From the NCBI GenBank assembly GCA_022702705.1, contig CM040434.1, positions 60,691,022 through 60,755,021 of the forward strand: a stretch of 64,000 bases of DNA, given 5' to 3'. A model generated the notes under the pieces. That model did no database searches. It saw nothing but the letters and a program-made list of their open reading frames with translations, and was not told where the DNA came from. Position 1 is the stretch's first letter. Each line of letters begins with the position of its first letter. Origin of the DNA: Papilionanthe hookeriana x Papilionanthe teres (Eukaryota; Streptophyta; Magnoliopsida; Asparagales; Orchidaceae). Made by a program: the position numbers and the translations under genes. This document shows, one piece after another, positions 34,517-45,209 of this stretch.

Positions 34517-35224
34517 ATGAAAGTACTTAAGAAGTTAACGATAAATATTTCTTTTGCAGAAACTTTAGAACATATGCCAAGTTATGTAAAGTTTATGAAG
34601 GAGATATTAATCAAGAAAGGGAAATTTGGGGATTACGAGACAGTTGCACTAAGTGAGGAATGCAGTGTTATACTTCAGAAAAAGTTTCCTCATAAACTTA
34701 AAGATCCTTGTAGCTTTAAAATTCTTTGTGCAATTGGAAAAAGATTATGTGGAAAAGCTTTATGTAGTTTAGGAGTGAGCATTAATGTGATGCCTCTATC
34801 TATATTTAGAAGGTTAGGTTTAGCTGATATTTCTCCCACTACTGTAACCCTTCAGCTAGCTGATCAATCTATCATTTATCCAAAAGGGGTTATAGAAGAT
34901 GTGTTTATTAAAGTGGATAAATTTATCTTTCCTATATAATTTATTATATTAGATATAGAAGAAGATAAAGAAATTACAATTATTTTGGGGAGACCTTTTC
35001 TTGTTACTGGACAAGCTATGATAGATGTGCAAAAAGGAGAGTTGATTATGATTATTAATGATCAGGAAGTCACTTTTGATGTGTTAAAGACTATGAAATA
35101 TCCAGCCGAGAGAAAAGATGATTGTTTTTGGATGGATGCTATTCTTTATCTAAGTTAAGACCATTTCCAAAAGAGTTTTGAGAGTAAGTTACCAAATGAG
35201 ATCAAAATAGACTTTCATGATGAG
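34517..35224 (+). pseudogene. Aspartic protease domain of element B
   Basis: Matches the protease of A and C over its length: KKLTINISFAETLEHMPSY, DYETVALSEECSVILQKKFPHKLKDP, SVTLQL-type TVTLQLADQSIIYPKGVIEDV, ILGRPFLVTGQAMIDVQKGEL. At the active site B reads ALCSLGVSINVMP where A reads ALCDLGASFN, so the catalytic Asp is Ser and the protease should be inactive. In-frame stops lie at about 34937 and 35156, with no frameshift. It runs in the same frame into the next ORF. Confidence 0.75.
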
Positions 35225-36040
35225 TTGAAAACATTATTTAAAGAAGAATGTATGTATGTTCAGGAGAGGTGTGAATTGATGGACGTTACCAAAAATAGTA
35301 AACTTTTAATTCCATCTATTGAAAAATCTCATGACCTTAAGATTGATGTACCACATACAATTTTAAAGTTTACCTATTTAGGGAATTCATCTACAGCACT
35401 AGTCTTTATATCTTCAGATTCGACTCAATCACAAGAAAAACCTAAATTGAATGATGAACAAGATAAAGTTATTGAACTTAGACTTGGAAGAGAATATGAG
35501 GATATATTTCAAAAGAACTTTGAGTTGAGAAAAGAGGATAAGGATATTGAAAGAACAATGGAAGAAATTCCTATGGAATTAGAAAAACTTATTTCATCAA
35601 CTAAGATAGATATAGATAGACCACTTCCATCATTTACTCAGTACCAGGGGGAAAAATTGGAAGATAACTTGAAACAGAAGAGTAAAATAGAGTATTTTGA
35701 TCCAGAATCTGAATTATGTAGAGAGAATCCAATCCAAAATTTGGGAGATCTTGAAGTATCTTATAAATATCCATTTCTTATAAATTCCAATGATGATATT
35801 AATATGCAAATTTAGAAAATCGATAGAAGAATATTGGATCTAGAAAGAAATATGAGGAACATTGATGTGAATCAATCTGAAAATGTAAAGATGAATGAAA
35901 AATTGCAATTTGAGGATTTTGTAGAAATCCTTGGATCTGGAAAAGATTGGGTGATTGATCGAGGATTACTTAATTGGAATTTTCATCCAAGAGGAATTAT
36001 TTGTCGGGATGGCGACGTTAAATTAATTGCTTTATGGTAA
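35225..36040 (+). pseudogene. ORF X of element B: linker plus unknown C-terminal region replacing pol
   Basis: In frame with the protease. The first 70 or so residues (LFKEECMYVQERCEL, LIPSIEKSHDLKIDVPHTILKFTYLGNSSTALVFISSDSTQSQE) are the protease-RT linker known from A and C. RT does not follow. Instead come DEQDKVIELRLGREYEDIF and EKLISSTKIDIDRPLPSFTQ, which resemble the gag linker of B itself (NEQEEVVQLKSGREIEDVV, LISPNKINLERLPPPFLQ). Then comes an unrecognised, acidic, hydrophilic region ending DWVIDRGLLNWNFHPRGIICRDGDVKLIALW. A single TAG (about 35813) splits it; otherwise it is open for about 270 codons. The terminal DNA overlaps the post-integrase phrase, so the end is in the normal place. 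Function unknown. Confidence 0.65.
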
Positions 36041-37793
36041 GCAACCCATATTTATCAGTGTGTTTTGATTTAGTATGCTTGAGAGTCATGTTTGTTAGTG
36101 TTATATTGTGTTTGCTTCAGAGTTGATTTACTTGATCTTTATGTGTCATCATGGATTAATCAGTTTGATTATTGATTGGTAGATGTTTGGATTGTTAGTG
36201 GTTTGATTTGATCTTTGTGTGTCATGGGGGAGGTGATTCCTTAACTTCTTTTAATGGTTAGACTTGTATATTCTCTTGTAATAGTTGGATTGACGAGTCC
36301 ACTATGACTTAGGTCTTACCCGAACTTGAGTTTTACAAAAGTTATCATGAATTTGAACAGTGACATATCCATCTCAATTTTGTTACTTCCTTTCTCTGAC
36401 TTTGCTTTGATTTGATAGGAGTCGCGAACCTATTTGATGAGTAACTTGTGGATGATCTTACACTACGATTTATAACTGTTAAAGGTGCTTAATTAAGGGA
36501 TTAGATGATGTCTGAGGTTGGTGCACGTGAACCATTACATCAGGGATAATCTTATCTTTTGGATTATACTCTATAAAATCATTCTATTGTACCTAATTTA
36601 TAAGTATAGTGATTCCATTAGAATTTGGAAGTAACTTAGTGAGATACGATGAGTTAATGGAAGAATTGACCTCATTTATCATATGTGTTTGTTTATGTGT
36701 TACAACTTTATATAAGACTTGAGAAACATTTTTATATTACTATATTGATACCTGCTATGCTAGTTAGACTTTTGTTTAGTCAATTTCATTATGGCATGCT
36801 TAGTTTAGATTTTCTTTCTGTTGCATATTAATTTGTCCTGATGAATACTTGTAGATATTTTTTATAGACATTTATGGTAGATAGAATTTCTAAACTATTT
36901 CTCTTTCTGCTTACATTATATGTACTAAATGCTATATATGTTAAAAATCAAATTTGAGGATAAGAAGAAAAATAAGTTTTAAAGTTAGTACACTTCCTTC
37001 TAGTTTAATATTATTGCAAGCATGCTTTAAGCTTGATTTACTTTCTCCTGCAGTCATTCTATCCTGATTATGCATGTATATGAATTTGATAGGATATTAT
37101 AGTAGTTAGTAGATTCAGCTTCTACTTTTTCTTCTTCCTACATTTTATGGAATTAATTGTAAAATATTTAAAAATTCAAGTTTTGGGGGAAGAAAAATTT
37201 TTAAAACTCAACTTTATTTGTCCTTAGTAGCCTATATTTAATTTAATATCACTTTTAAAATGAATTGTGGCATGTGGTATTATCTTTAGGTTACTGTAGT
37301 TTTGATTTTAGAAATGTAAGAAAAATAACTTAGTCGAAATCCTATGTGAAGAAATTGTTCTAGATTTATGATATTTTTTAAGAAACATTGGGAAAATGAT
37401 TTTACTATTTATGGTAGAAAGGTGTTGAATATTTGAAAAGCTAAGCTTCTTAGATTTATACTTATTGAGAATTGAGCCTTTATTGAAACATTTTTCGAAA
37501 TAATACTTACAATTTTAAAAAGTGGGAGAAAGTTTTGAGTTTTTAACTTTATAAAGGGGATAGTGAAATTCAAAACCATTAAAAGTCTATCCAGATATAA
37601 TAATCCTCACATAAATAAAAGAGGAAAAAATGATTAAAAATTATCCTGAAAGAAAGAAATGAAAAAGAAAAAAAAGGAAAAGGTAAAGAAAAGTGAAAAA
37701 AAAATTTCGAAAAAACTTGAGAAGTCTAATAAAAAATTGGTTTCACTTGAATCTTTTTAAATGAAAAGACTTAAAAACAATCCTAAGCTTATT
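36041..37793 (+). other. 3' untranslated region of element B
   Basis: Opens with the conserved GTAAGCAACCCATATTTATC that follows integrase in A and C (there GGGAAGCAACCCACAG). It contains the internal PPT-like motif (37179-37197) and a GAAAA-rich purine tract (about 37620-37710). There are no ORFs. It ends where the C LTR begins. Confidence 0.75.
37179..37197 (+). promoter_or_regulatory. Internal polypurine tract-like motif of B
   Basis: AGTTTTGGGGGAAGAAAAA, equivalent to 5668-5690 in F, in the context AAAATATTTAAAAATTCAAG. Confidence 0.5.
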
Positions 37794-37980
37794 TGATCGA
37801 CTGAAAATTTGATAGCTTTTTAGTGACCATTTCATACCTGTTTTTGATGATATTACACTTTAAACAAAGGTATTTCTCATGATTTAATGCAGGTAAAATG
37901 ATTTTAGGCCTTTGGAGCAAAATAAAGAGAAAAGGTGAAATTTTGGAGCAAAATAGGGCAAAAGTGCATTTTATTGAACT

Positions 37981-38091
37981 AGCACTGAACGGCGCTATCA
38001 CCAGCGCAGGACCGCGCCAATTTACGGAGAATTTCGACTCAAAAGGCGAAAAATAGCGCGGACGGCGCCTTATCTAGCGCCGGACCGCGCC
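37981..38091 (+). promoter_or_regulatory. Pair of GC-rich hairpin cassettes in U3
   Basis: GGCGCTATCACCAGCGC (37991-38007) is a short stem-loop followed by AGGACCGCGCC. The second copy, GGCGCCTTATCTAGCGCC (38064-38081), is also a stem-loop followed by GGACCGCGCC. They stand out in otherwise AT-rich sequence. The same cassette occurs before both env-position ORFs in A and C. Confidence 0.6.
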
Positions 38092-38466
38092 CTATCATGA
38101 ATTCAAACTAGATTCAATTTATTTGGTCGGATTTTGGAGGGTTGCTTGAAGAAACTCTTGGAAAATCAACTATGGCTGGATTTAAACTACTTTGGAGCCA
38201 AATTTAGAGAGGGACGAGAGAGTTTAGCGAGTGAAGAGTGAGTGCCTTTTCATTTTGTTTAGGAAGTCTAGGTTTTGTGTGTTCTCTTCTAAGGAGTGTA
38301 GGAGGAGAGGAAAAGTGAGAGATTTCTTCTTCCTTACTTATCTAAAGAGAGAATTGTGTGTTGTTGTGAAGAAAGAAAAGGAGTCAAAGGAATTCCTTGA
38401 GATTCGCTTGGGGAAGAGTTTGAGATAAGTAGTCTTTTCTTTACTCAGTTTGTACGACGTTGCTTT

Positions 38467-38477
38467 TATATATATAA
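38467..38477 (+). promoter_or_regulatory. TATA-like site of the C LTR
   Basis: TATATATATAA in the context GTTGCTTTTATATATATAATCC. The matching positions in the A LTRs read TTTATATATAAA, so the site is conserved in all three LTRs. Confidence 0.55.
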
Positions 38478-39427
38478 TCCATGTTTTGACATCTTTTTCT
38501 CATGAGTCTTGATTAGATTTCTTCGTCTTCTTCCTTTTCTTGTGATGTATTGATGTTGTGATATGGAAATGATGTGCCGATTTAAGAATTTGTGATAACC
38601 TTTTCACTTCGAACTTCATTTACTTTTTGATTAATCCAATTAAATTGTTAAAATTTGTTGGGAAACATATGTTCCGAAAGGATTATTAATTCCACAACTA
38701 AAGTGGAGGTCACATTCAATGTCCATGAATGAGTGATATAGTTCATGGGGCTTGAGTGTAAATAAATAGGTAAATATACTTTGATGGACGTAGAATTGGA
38801 GATTGCAGAGTGACAGACTGAAAACCTCAATTTGGTCCTAGGGTTTGGAAACTAAAGCGGGAGTTTTTCTTTAGAGGAAGGGAAGTGGGAGCTCTGGAGT
38901 GAGAGCCAGTATCATCCCAGTCTAATCACAGATTTGGGGACTAAACTTAGGATTAGCCAATGTTCTTTATGAGCTTAGAAAAGGTTAAAGAATAAGAATG
39001 CTTCTATTTAGCACAATACATTTGCATCACTAATATATGTCACAAAAATCATCTTATTATAATTGGAGAGGAGGAAGATTCTTTCTTACAACTAAACTTT
39101 GCTATAATTTTAGTATTGTGTTAGTTTAACTTGCTAGAAGGTTAGAGCATACTTTAGTAGAAGTAGTAACTATAACTATTTGTCTTTATTTTAAGAATTG
39201 AAATTACTTGCAATTATGTTGTGATTCGAGAAGTGATTTCTGTGCTAAACTATAAAATTAATTGCCTCCCTGTGTGATCGATATCCAGGACTCCACTAGA
39301 GCCCTGTATTACTTGAGCGATATGTATACTTGTTTTTAATTGTGTGACTCAATAAAAAACTAAACCAATATATATATAAATCTGAGTTCATAAATTTTGG
39401 CAAATTAAAAAAGTCGCACCAAGTTTT

Positions 39428-39445
39428 TGGCACCGTTACCGGGGA
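39428..39445 (+). promoter_or_regulatory. Primer-binding site of element C, tRNA-Asp
   Basis: TGGCACCGTTACCGGGGA, two changes from TGGCGCCGTTGCCGGGGA. It lies 6 bp after the LTR end (spacer AGTTTT). Confidence 0.9.
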
Positions 39446-39553
39446 AGAAAGGTATTTACTAAAATTAATTTTTGTAGTATTTGAAATCTTATATTTGAAT
39501 TACAAGTCATATTGTGTGTGTTTGTTTATTGTTAGTGTGCTTATTGTGTTTGT

Positions 39554-41150
39554 ATGCATAGTATCAGATCTATAGGTTTTGTGTCTTACGATTTTGAATT
39601 AGAGCGTACTATTAGAAAAAATCGAAAGCATCAAAAACAATATGAAAATCCTCACAAAATGGCGAACAACTTAAACAATCAAAACAAAAATATACCAAGA
39701 CCTTTAAGAGATTATGTTAATCCAACAGCAGATGAAATTCACTTAATTATCCAAAACCCTGATGTTGTTGCTAACCATTTGTGCTTAAACCTTCTATTAT
39801 CTAAATGGTATAGAATAATCAATTTGGAGGAACACCTAATGAAGATCCTAACTTAAAACTCGCTAGTATTCTAGAACTATGTGTTACCTTTAAATACGAT
39901 GGAGTGTTAAACGATGTTGTTAGGCTTAGACTTTTTCCTTTTTTTATTAAGGGATAAGGCTAAGGTGTGGTTAAATTTGTTAGCACCTGGATCTATCAGA
40001 ACTTAGGGAGAGTTGTCACAAAAGTTTCTGTCAAAATATTTCCCTCCTTCGAAAACTACTAAGCCGAGGAATGATATCACAACTTTTAGTCAGTTTGATG
40101 GAGAATCAATATATGAAGCTTGGGAAAGATTCAAAGATCTTCTGAGATAATGTCCACATCTTGCTTTACTAGACTAGTTAATAATTTAAACCTTTTATAA
40201 TGGATTAGTGGGATCTTTAAGATCGATTATTGATGTTATTGATGGTGGATCATTAATGTTTAAACCTTTTGATGAAGCAAATTCGTTAATTGAAGAGATG
40301 GTTACTAATAATTTTCAATGGCCCTCTGAGCATGTAAATCCTAAGAGAGTAGCTAGTATTCATGATTCTTATGCGATAACTATGATATTCTCTCAAAGTA
40401 CTACACTTTCTAAGAAAATGGATCACTATGGAATTAATTATTCTCCAACACCCACAGTGTTAGAGGAAAATTCATCAGGACAAATGATAGACTCTCAAAT
40501 ACCTTATGAAATCTTGAATGTCATAAATAACAAAGTCAATAATTCTTATTCGAATTATTATAATCCTAGTTAGAGGAATCACCCAAACTTCAACTGAAAT
40601 TACACCAATGTTGTTCTTAACCCGCAATGGGGGAAACAATCCTATGAATCCAGTTGGAAATCCGAACAACCAATGAAATACCAATTATAGACCTTCTTAT
40701 CTTCGTGGTTTTAATATTAACCACCAATTTACGTAAAATAAGTTGTTTATTGAAGAAATGATTCTTAATATGGGTAATCAAATTCAAGCTCAAAACGTTG
40801 CAGTGAAGAACATTGAGAATCAATTGGGACATATCTTTATTGCGCTTCATAATAGACCTTCTGGAAATCTTTCTAGTAATGTTGAGATCAACCCAAAAGA
40901 TTAAAACAAGGAGCAAATTAAGGTTATTCAATTAAGGAGTGGAAAAAATTGGAACCAAGAGTTCAAAAAGAAGTCGAAGTTAAAAGAGAGGAAGTGAACA
41001 TTGAGAAAGGTTCTAATAGGATATATCCAGAGGAATATTTGCTTAAACCAATGAAAATAACTGTTGAAAAATCACCTCTTCCTTTTCCTCAAAGACTAAA
41101 GAAATAGAACAGAGATAATAGGTTTGAAAAGTTTTTGGAAATTCTTAAAA
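39554..41150 (+). pseudogene. Gag of element C
   Basis: The ATG at 39554 opens a 100-codon frame with NIPRPLRDYVNPTADEIHLIIQNP, the usual Athila gag start. After a frameshift come FGGTPNEDPNLHLASFLELC-like sequence, RLRLFPFLLRDKAKVWLN, QKFLSKYFPPSKT, YEAWERFKDLLR, FYNGLVGSLRSIID, NNFQWPSEHVNPKRVASIHDS (40208-40573) and IQAQNVAVKNIENQLGHIF. These are the capsid-like core and linker of the family. I do not see a clear CCHC zinc knuckle. At least five stops or frameshifts break it. Confidence 0.8.
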
Positions 41151-41191
41151 AATTAATGATTAATATTACCTTTTTTGAAGCATTAGAGTAG

Positions 41192-41740
41192 ATGCCTGAT
41201 TATGCAAAGTTTATGAAGAATATTCTTAAAAGGAAAAGAAAGTTCAAAGACTATGAGACTGTTGCACTTAGCGGTGATTGTAGTGCAATTATTCAGAAGA
41301 AGCTTCCTGAAAAACTGAAGGACCCAGTTAGTTTTACTATCCCGTGTGCTATATGTGAGAAATATTTTGGAAGAGCTTTATGTGATCTTGGAGCTAGTAA
41401 TAATCTTAAGTCTTTATCAAATTTCAAAATATTGGGAATAGGGAAAATGTCACCTACATCTGTGACTCTTCAGTTGGCTGATCGTTCTATCACTTATCCT
41501 AAAGGAGTTGTAGAAGATGTATTAGTAAAGATGGATAAATTTATCTATCCTGTGGATTTTATTGTATTTTATATGGAGGAAGATAAAGAAATTTCAATTC
41601 GTTTGGTAAGACAATTCCTTGTTACTAGGAGTGCAATGATCATTGTTCAAAAAGGAGAATTAACTATGAGAGTTAATGATCAAGAGGTAACTTTCAATAT
41701 TTTGAAATCTATGAAATACCCTTTAACAGAAAAAAGATAA
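41192..41740 (+). pseudogene. Aspartic protease of element C
   Basis: An open stretch of 182 codons. Landmarks are MPDYAKFMKNILKRKRKF, DYETVALSGDCSAIIQKKLPEKLKDP, ALCDLGASNNL with the catalytic Asp (about 41384), SVTLQLADRSITYPKGVVEDVLVKMDKFIYPVDFIVFYMEEDKE, and KGELTMRVNDQEVTFNILKSMKYP. The usual ILGRPFL is changed to IRLVRQFL. It is part of a gag-pro-pol polyprotein, so the ATG is simply the first in the open stretch. Confidence 0.8.
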
Positions 41741-42320
41741 TGAATGCTTTTAAATGGAAATTTGCGATTATTTGAGAGAAGATTATTTTAAAGAAATATT
41801 TAAAGAAAATTTGAAATGTAAGGATGAAAATGAAAGTGAAAGTGAAGATGATTTGAATAATATGAAGAATGAAAAGTTAGAATCTATTTAGGAAAGAGAA
41901 AGATTGGATGCTATGGAAAATGGAGAAAGAAGTTTGATTCCATCTATCATTAAATCCCCTGAACTTGAGCTAAAAATTCTCCCTAAACATTTGAAGTATA
42001 TATTTTTAGGATAATCATCTACCTTACCAGTCAGTTTATCTTCGGATTTAAATGAATATCAAGAACAAAAATTATTGAACACTTTAAAAAGATACAAAAA
42101 GGCTTTTGGTTGGTCCATAGCTGATATTAAAGGAATCAGTCCATCGATTTGTATGCACAGAATTTTGTTGAATGAAAAACATAAACCTAGAGTTGATCCA
42201 CAAAGGATATTGAACCCAATAATGAAAGAAGTAGTTAAAAAGAGTTTTTAAGATGGTTAGATGCTAGGATTATATATCCTATTTCTGATAATGTTTGGGT
42301 AAGCCCCATTCATTGTGTTC
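41741..42320 (+). pseudogene. Protease-RT linker of element C
   Basis: Acidic segment NLKCKDENESESEDDLNNM, then LIPSIIKSPELELKILPKHLKYIFLG, SSDLNEYQEQKLLNTLKRYKKAFGWSIADIKGISPSICMHRILL. This is the conserved N-terminal extension of Athila RT. There are several in-frame stops. Confidence 0.7.
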
Positions 42321-43062
42321 CTAACAAAGGAGGAGTGACTGTTGACATAAATGAATAAAATGAAATTATACCGACAAGATAAGTCACTGGTTAGCGAATA
42401 TGTATTGATTATAGAAAATTAAACGCCGCCACTAGAAAAGATCGCTTTCCTTTACCTTTTTTAGACCAAATTCTAGACACACTTGTTTGACACAAGTATT
42501 ATTGCTTTTTGGATGGATATACTGTTTATCACCAAATACCTATTGCTCCTGAGGATCAAGAGAAGTTTAGATTTACTAGCCCTTATGGAACTTTTGGTTT
42601 TAGAAGAATGTCATTTGGATTTTGTAATGCGCCTGCAACATTTCAAAGATGTATGACGTATATAATTAGTAAATTAATAGATGATGGAATAGAAGTGTTT
42701 ATGGATGATTTCTCAGTATTTGGAGATTCATTTGATGCATGCTTATGCAACTTAGAAAAATTTTTAGAGGTATGCAAAAGAACAAATTTAGTCCTAAATA
42801 GGGAAAAATGTTAATTTATGGTTGCAGGAGGAAATGTGCTTGGGCATAAAATATCCGAATATGGCATGGAAGTGAATTCTGCAAAGATTCAAATTATAGA
42901 AAAATTACCACCTCCAACAATTGTGAGAGAGGTAATAAGCTTTTTGGGACATGTAGGATTCTACAGGCGATATATTAAAGACTTTCAAAAATCACTAAGC
43001 CTCTATGCCAAGTTTTGGAAAAAGATAGGAAGTTTGATTTTAATGATGAATGCGTAAAATCT
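42321..43062 (+). pseudogene. Reverse transcriptase of element C (Athila type)
   Basis: Landmarks are SPIHCVPNKGG, RICIDYRKLNAATRKDRFPLPFLDQILD, FLDGYTVYHQIPIAPEDQEKF, GTFGFRRMSFGFCNAPATFQRCM, VFMDDFSVFGDSFDACL (MDD at about 42698-42709), LVLNREKC, FMVAGGNVLGHKISEYGM, IQIIEKLPPPTIVREVISFLGHVGFYRRYIKDF. The catalytic aspartates are intact, but stops occur near 42357, 42381, 42488 and 42811, and a frameshift near 42990. Confidence 0.9.
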
Positions 43063-43640
43063 TTCGATCTATTAAAGGAAAAATTAATCGTTGCCCCTAT
43101 AATAGTTTCACCTGATTGGGAGAAACCATTTGAATTAATGTGTGATGTTAGCGATTATTCTATTGGAGTGGTGTTAGGGCAAAGGCACGACAAAATGTTT
43201 AAAGTTATATACTACGCTAGTAAAACTCTTACTGATGCTCAAATTAATTACACCGCTACAGAAAGAGAGTTATTAGCTATTGTTTATGCCTTTTGAAATA
43301 TTTAGATCTTACTTAATTGGAGCTAAATGTATAGTGCATACTAAGCATTCTGCTATTAAATATTTAATGAAAAAGAAGGATGCTAAACCAAGACTGATTC
43401 GATAGATACTTTTAATACTAGAATTATACTTTGAGATCGTTAATAGGAAAGGGGTCAATAATCAAATAGGTGATCATTTATCTAGACTCGAACAACCTAA
43501 TTTGGATGACTTTGAAAGGGAAATGATCGAAAATTTTTCGGATGAGCAATTATATAATATTATTGAAGTAAATTTATTATGGTATGTTAAGATTGTAAAC
43601 TACATCGTTAGTAATATTTTACCACCTAAATTAACAATGC
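43063..43640 (+). pseudogene. RNase H and connection region of element C
   Basis: KPFELMCDVSDYSIGVVLGQRHDKMFKVIYYASKTLTDAQINYTATERELLAIVYAF gives the first catalytic Asp and the ATEREL glutamate of the gypsy RNase H. After a frameshift come FRSYLIGAKCIVHTKHSAIKYLMKKKDAKPR and INRKGVNNQIGDHLSRLE with the last Asp. Element A lacks this whole region. Confidence 0.8.
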
Positions 43641-45209
43641 AGTAGTGGAAAAAATTTAAGCATGATGCTAAATTTTATTTTTGGGACGATCCTTATTTGT
43701 ATAAGCAATGTAAAGATCTTATTATTAGGAGATGTGTGACTTATGAAGAAACTGAAAGAATTATTCGAGAATGTTATGATTCTGAATTTAGAGGACATTT
43801 CCGAATTCATAGAACTGCACATAAGATTTTGCAATCTGAATTTTATTGGCCTACTATTTTCAGAGATGTTTATAGATTTATTAAAATTTGTGATCGATGT
43901 CAGAGAATAAGCAATATATCTAGAAGAAATGAAATGCCTTCTACTTTTACTTTGGAACATGAAATTTTTTATGCTTGTGAATTAGATTTTATGGGACCAT
44001 TTATACCTTCATTTGGAAATATATATATACTGATTGCTGTTGATTATGTACCAAAATGGATTGAGGCAATAGATTTACCTAGGTGGGATACTAGAAGTGT
44101 TTCGAGGTTTTTAATGAAAAATATTTTCATAAGATATAGAATGCCTAGGTTAATCATCACTAATGGAGGATCCCATTCTAAGAAAAATTTGATTCAGAGA
44201 TTGGCAGAAAAATATAATATTATGCATAGAATCTCTACAGCTTATCATCCTCAAACTAATGTCTTAGCAGAGGTATCTAATCATGAAATCAAATGAATTT
44301 TGGAGAAAGTCATTAATTATGAGAAATTAGATTGGTATGCTAGATTAGACACAACTTTATGGGCATACAAAACTGCTTATAAAACTCTTATAGGAATGTC
44401 CCCTTACAGATTAATCTTTGGAAAGACTTGTCACTTACCAGTTGAATTAGAATATGAAGCATATTGGGCGATAAAGAAATTAAATTTTAATTTGACAGAT
44501 GCTGGTGATAAAAGACTGTTGCAATTGAATGAATTGGAAGAAATCAGAAATGAATCATATAATAATGATAGAATATATAAGGAGAGAAGAAAATATGGCA
44601 TGATCGGAAGATTGTTAAAAAAGAATTTTAACCAGGACAAATTTTGGATAAAGTCATTAATCCTAAGAAATTAGATTGGTCTACTATATTAGACACTGCT
44701 TTATGGCCATACAGAATTGCTTATAAAACTCTTATAGGAATGTCCCTTTACAGATTAATCTTTGAAAAAACTTGTCACTTACCAGTTGAATTAGAATATA
44801 AAGCATATTAGGTGATAAAGTAATTTCATTTTAATTTGAAAGATGCTGGTGAGAAAAGACTGTTGCAATTGAATGAATTAGAAGAAATCAGAAATGAATC
44901 ATTTGATAATGATAGAATATGTAAGGAGAGAAGAAAAGATGGCATGGTCGGAAGATTGTTAAAAAAGAATTTGAACCATAATGAAAAGTTTTATTATATA
45001 ATACAATATTGAAATTATTTCTTGGGAAACTAAAATTTAGATGGACAGGACCATTCATTGTCGTAAAAATCTATCAATTTGGAGTTGTGCTTATCGAAGA
45101 CCTTAAATCTGAAAGAATAATCAAAGTTAATGGACAAAGGCTGAAACCATATTTTGAAGGCAATAGACTTAATTTTAAAGAGGTTTTAATGTTGGATCAA
45201 CCTGAATAA
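43641..45209 (+). pseudogene. Integrase of element C, with internal partial duplication
   Basis: The zinc-binding region reads HFRIHRTAHKILQSEFYWPTIF...CDRCQR. The catalytic core has ELDFMGPFIPSFGNIYILIAVDY (first Asp), IITNGGSHS where the second Asp is Asn (codon 44162-44164), and YHPQTNVLAEVSNHEIK with the Glu intact (about 44270). Then follow ILEKVINYEKLDWYARLDTTLWAYKTAYKT and MSPYRLIFGKTCHLPVELEYEAYW, a second degenerate copy of that stretch (44650 on), and a C-terminal tail LKFRWTGPFIVVKIYQFGVVLIED (45009-45209) of the GPY/F type. D-to-N alone should abolish catalysis. Confidence 0.85.
44306..44993 (+). repeat. 344-bp direct tandem duplication inside integrase
   Basis: AAAGTCATTAAT begins unit 1 at 44306 and unit 2 at 44650. 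Both units run through AGATTGGT, CTTATAAAACTCTTATAGGAATGTCCC and CACTTACCAGTTGAATTAGAATAT to AAGGAGAGAAGAAAA. The units differ at many sites, and unit 2 has stops (ATTAGGTGATAAAGTAA). Element A has only one copy. Confidence 0.85.

Larger units (their letters stand above)
31067..37793 (+). mobile_element. Element B: non-autonomous Athila-related retrotransposon with gag-pro-X, 3' end cut by element C
   Basis: The order is 5' LTR, PBS for tRNA-Asp, gag, protease, a novel ORF where RT, RNase H and integrase should be, the conserved post-integrase phrase (GACGTTAAATTAATTGCTTTATGGTAAGC), and 3'UTR. The 3' LTR is absent because C is inserted in the 3'UTR after ...CAATCCTAAGCTTATT. Fragment F shows the uninterrupted version (CAATCCTATGCTTATTCTTATTTC at about 6272). 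B is inserted in D1. Confidence 0.85.
37794..39421 (+). mobile_element. 5' LTR of element C
   Basis: It starts TGATCGACTGAAAATTTGATAG and ends AAAGTCGCACCA, about 1628 bp. It is collinear with both LTRs of A in inverse orientation. It holds two GC-rich cassettes (37981-38018 and 38052-38091) and a TATA-like TATATATATAA (38467-38477). A sense frame of 65 codons (38231-38428) is open but starts with GTG. Confidence 0.9.

Noticed and set aside
38231..38428. 65-codon sense frame open in all three A/C-type LTRs (38231-38428; 12795-12992 and 23406-23603, minus)
   Set aside because: The first codon is GTG in all, with no conserved ATG. The copies are closely related, so shared openness is weak evidence. 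Many replacements are non-conservative.
37794..39421. 37794-39421 as the 3' LTR of element B
   Set aside because: It belongs to the A/C LTR subtype, not to B's own 5' LTR subtype, and it starts in the middle of B's 3'UTR as judged from fragment F. It is the 5' LTR of C.
41192..41740. Protease ORFs as independent host genes
   Set aside because: They are internal parts of gag-pro-pol polyproteins in collinear elements, and their ATGs are fortuitous.
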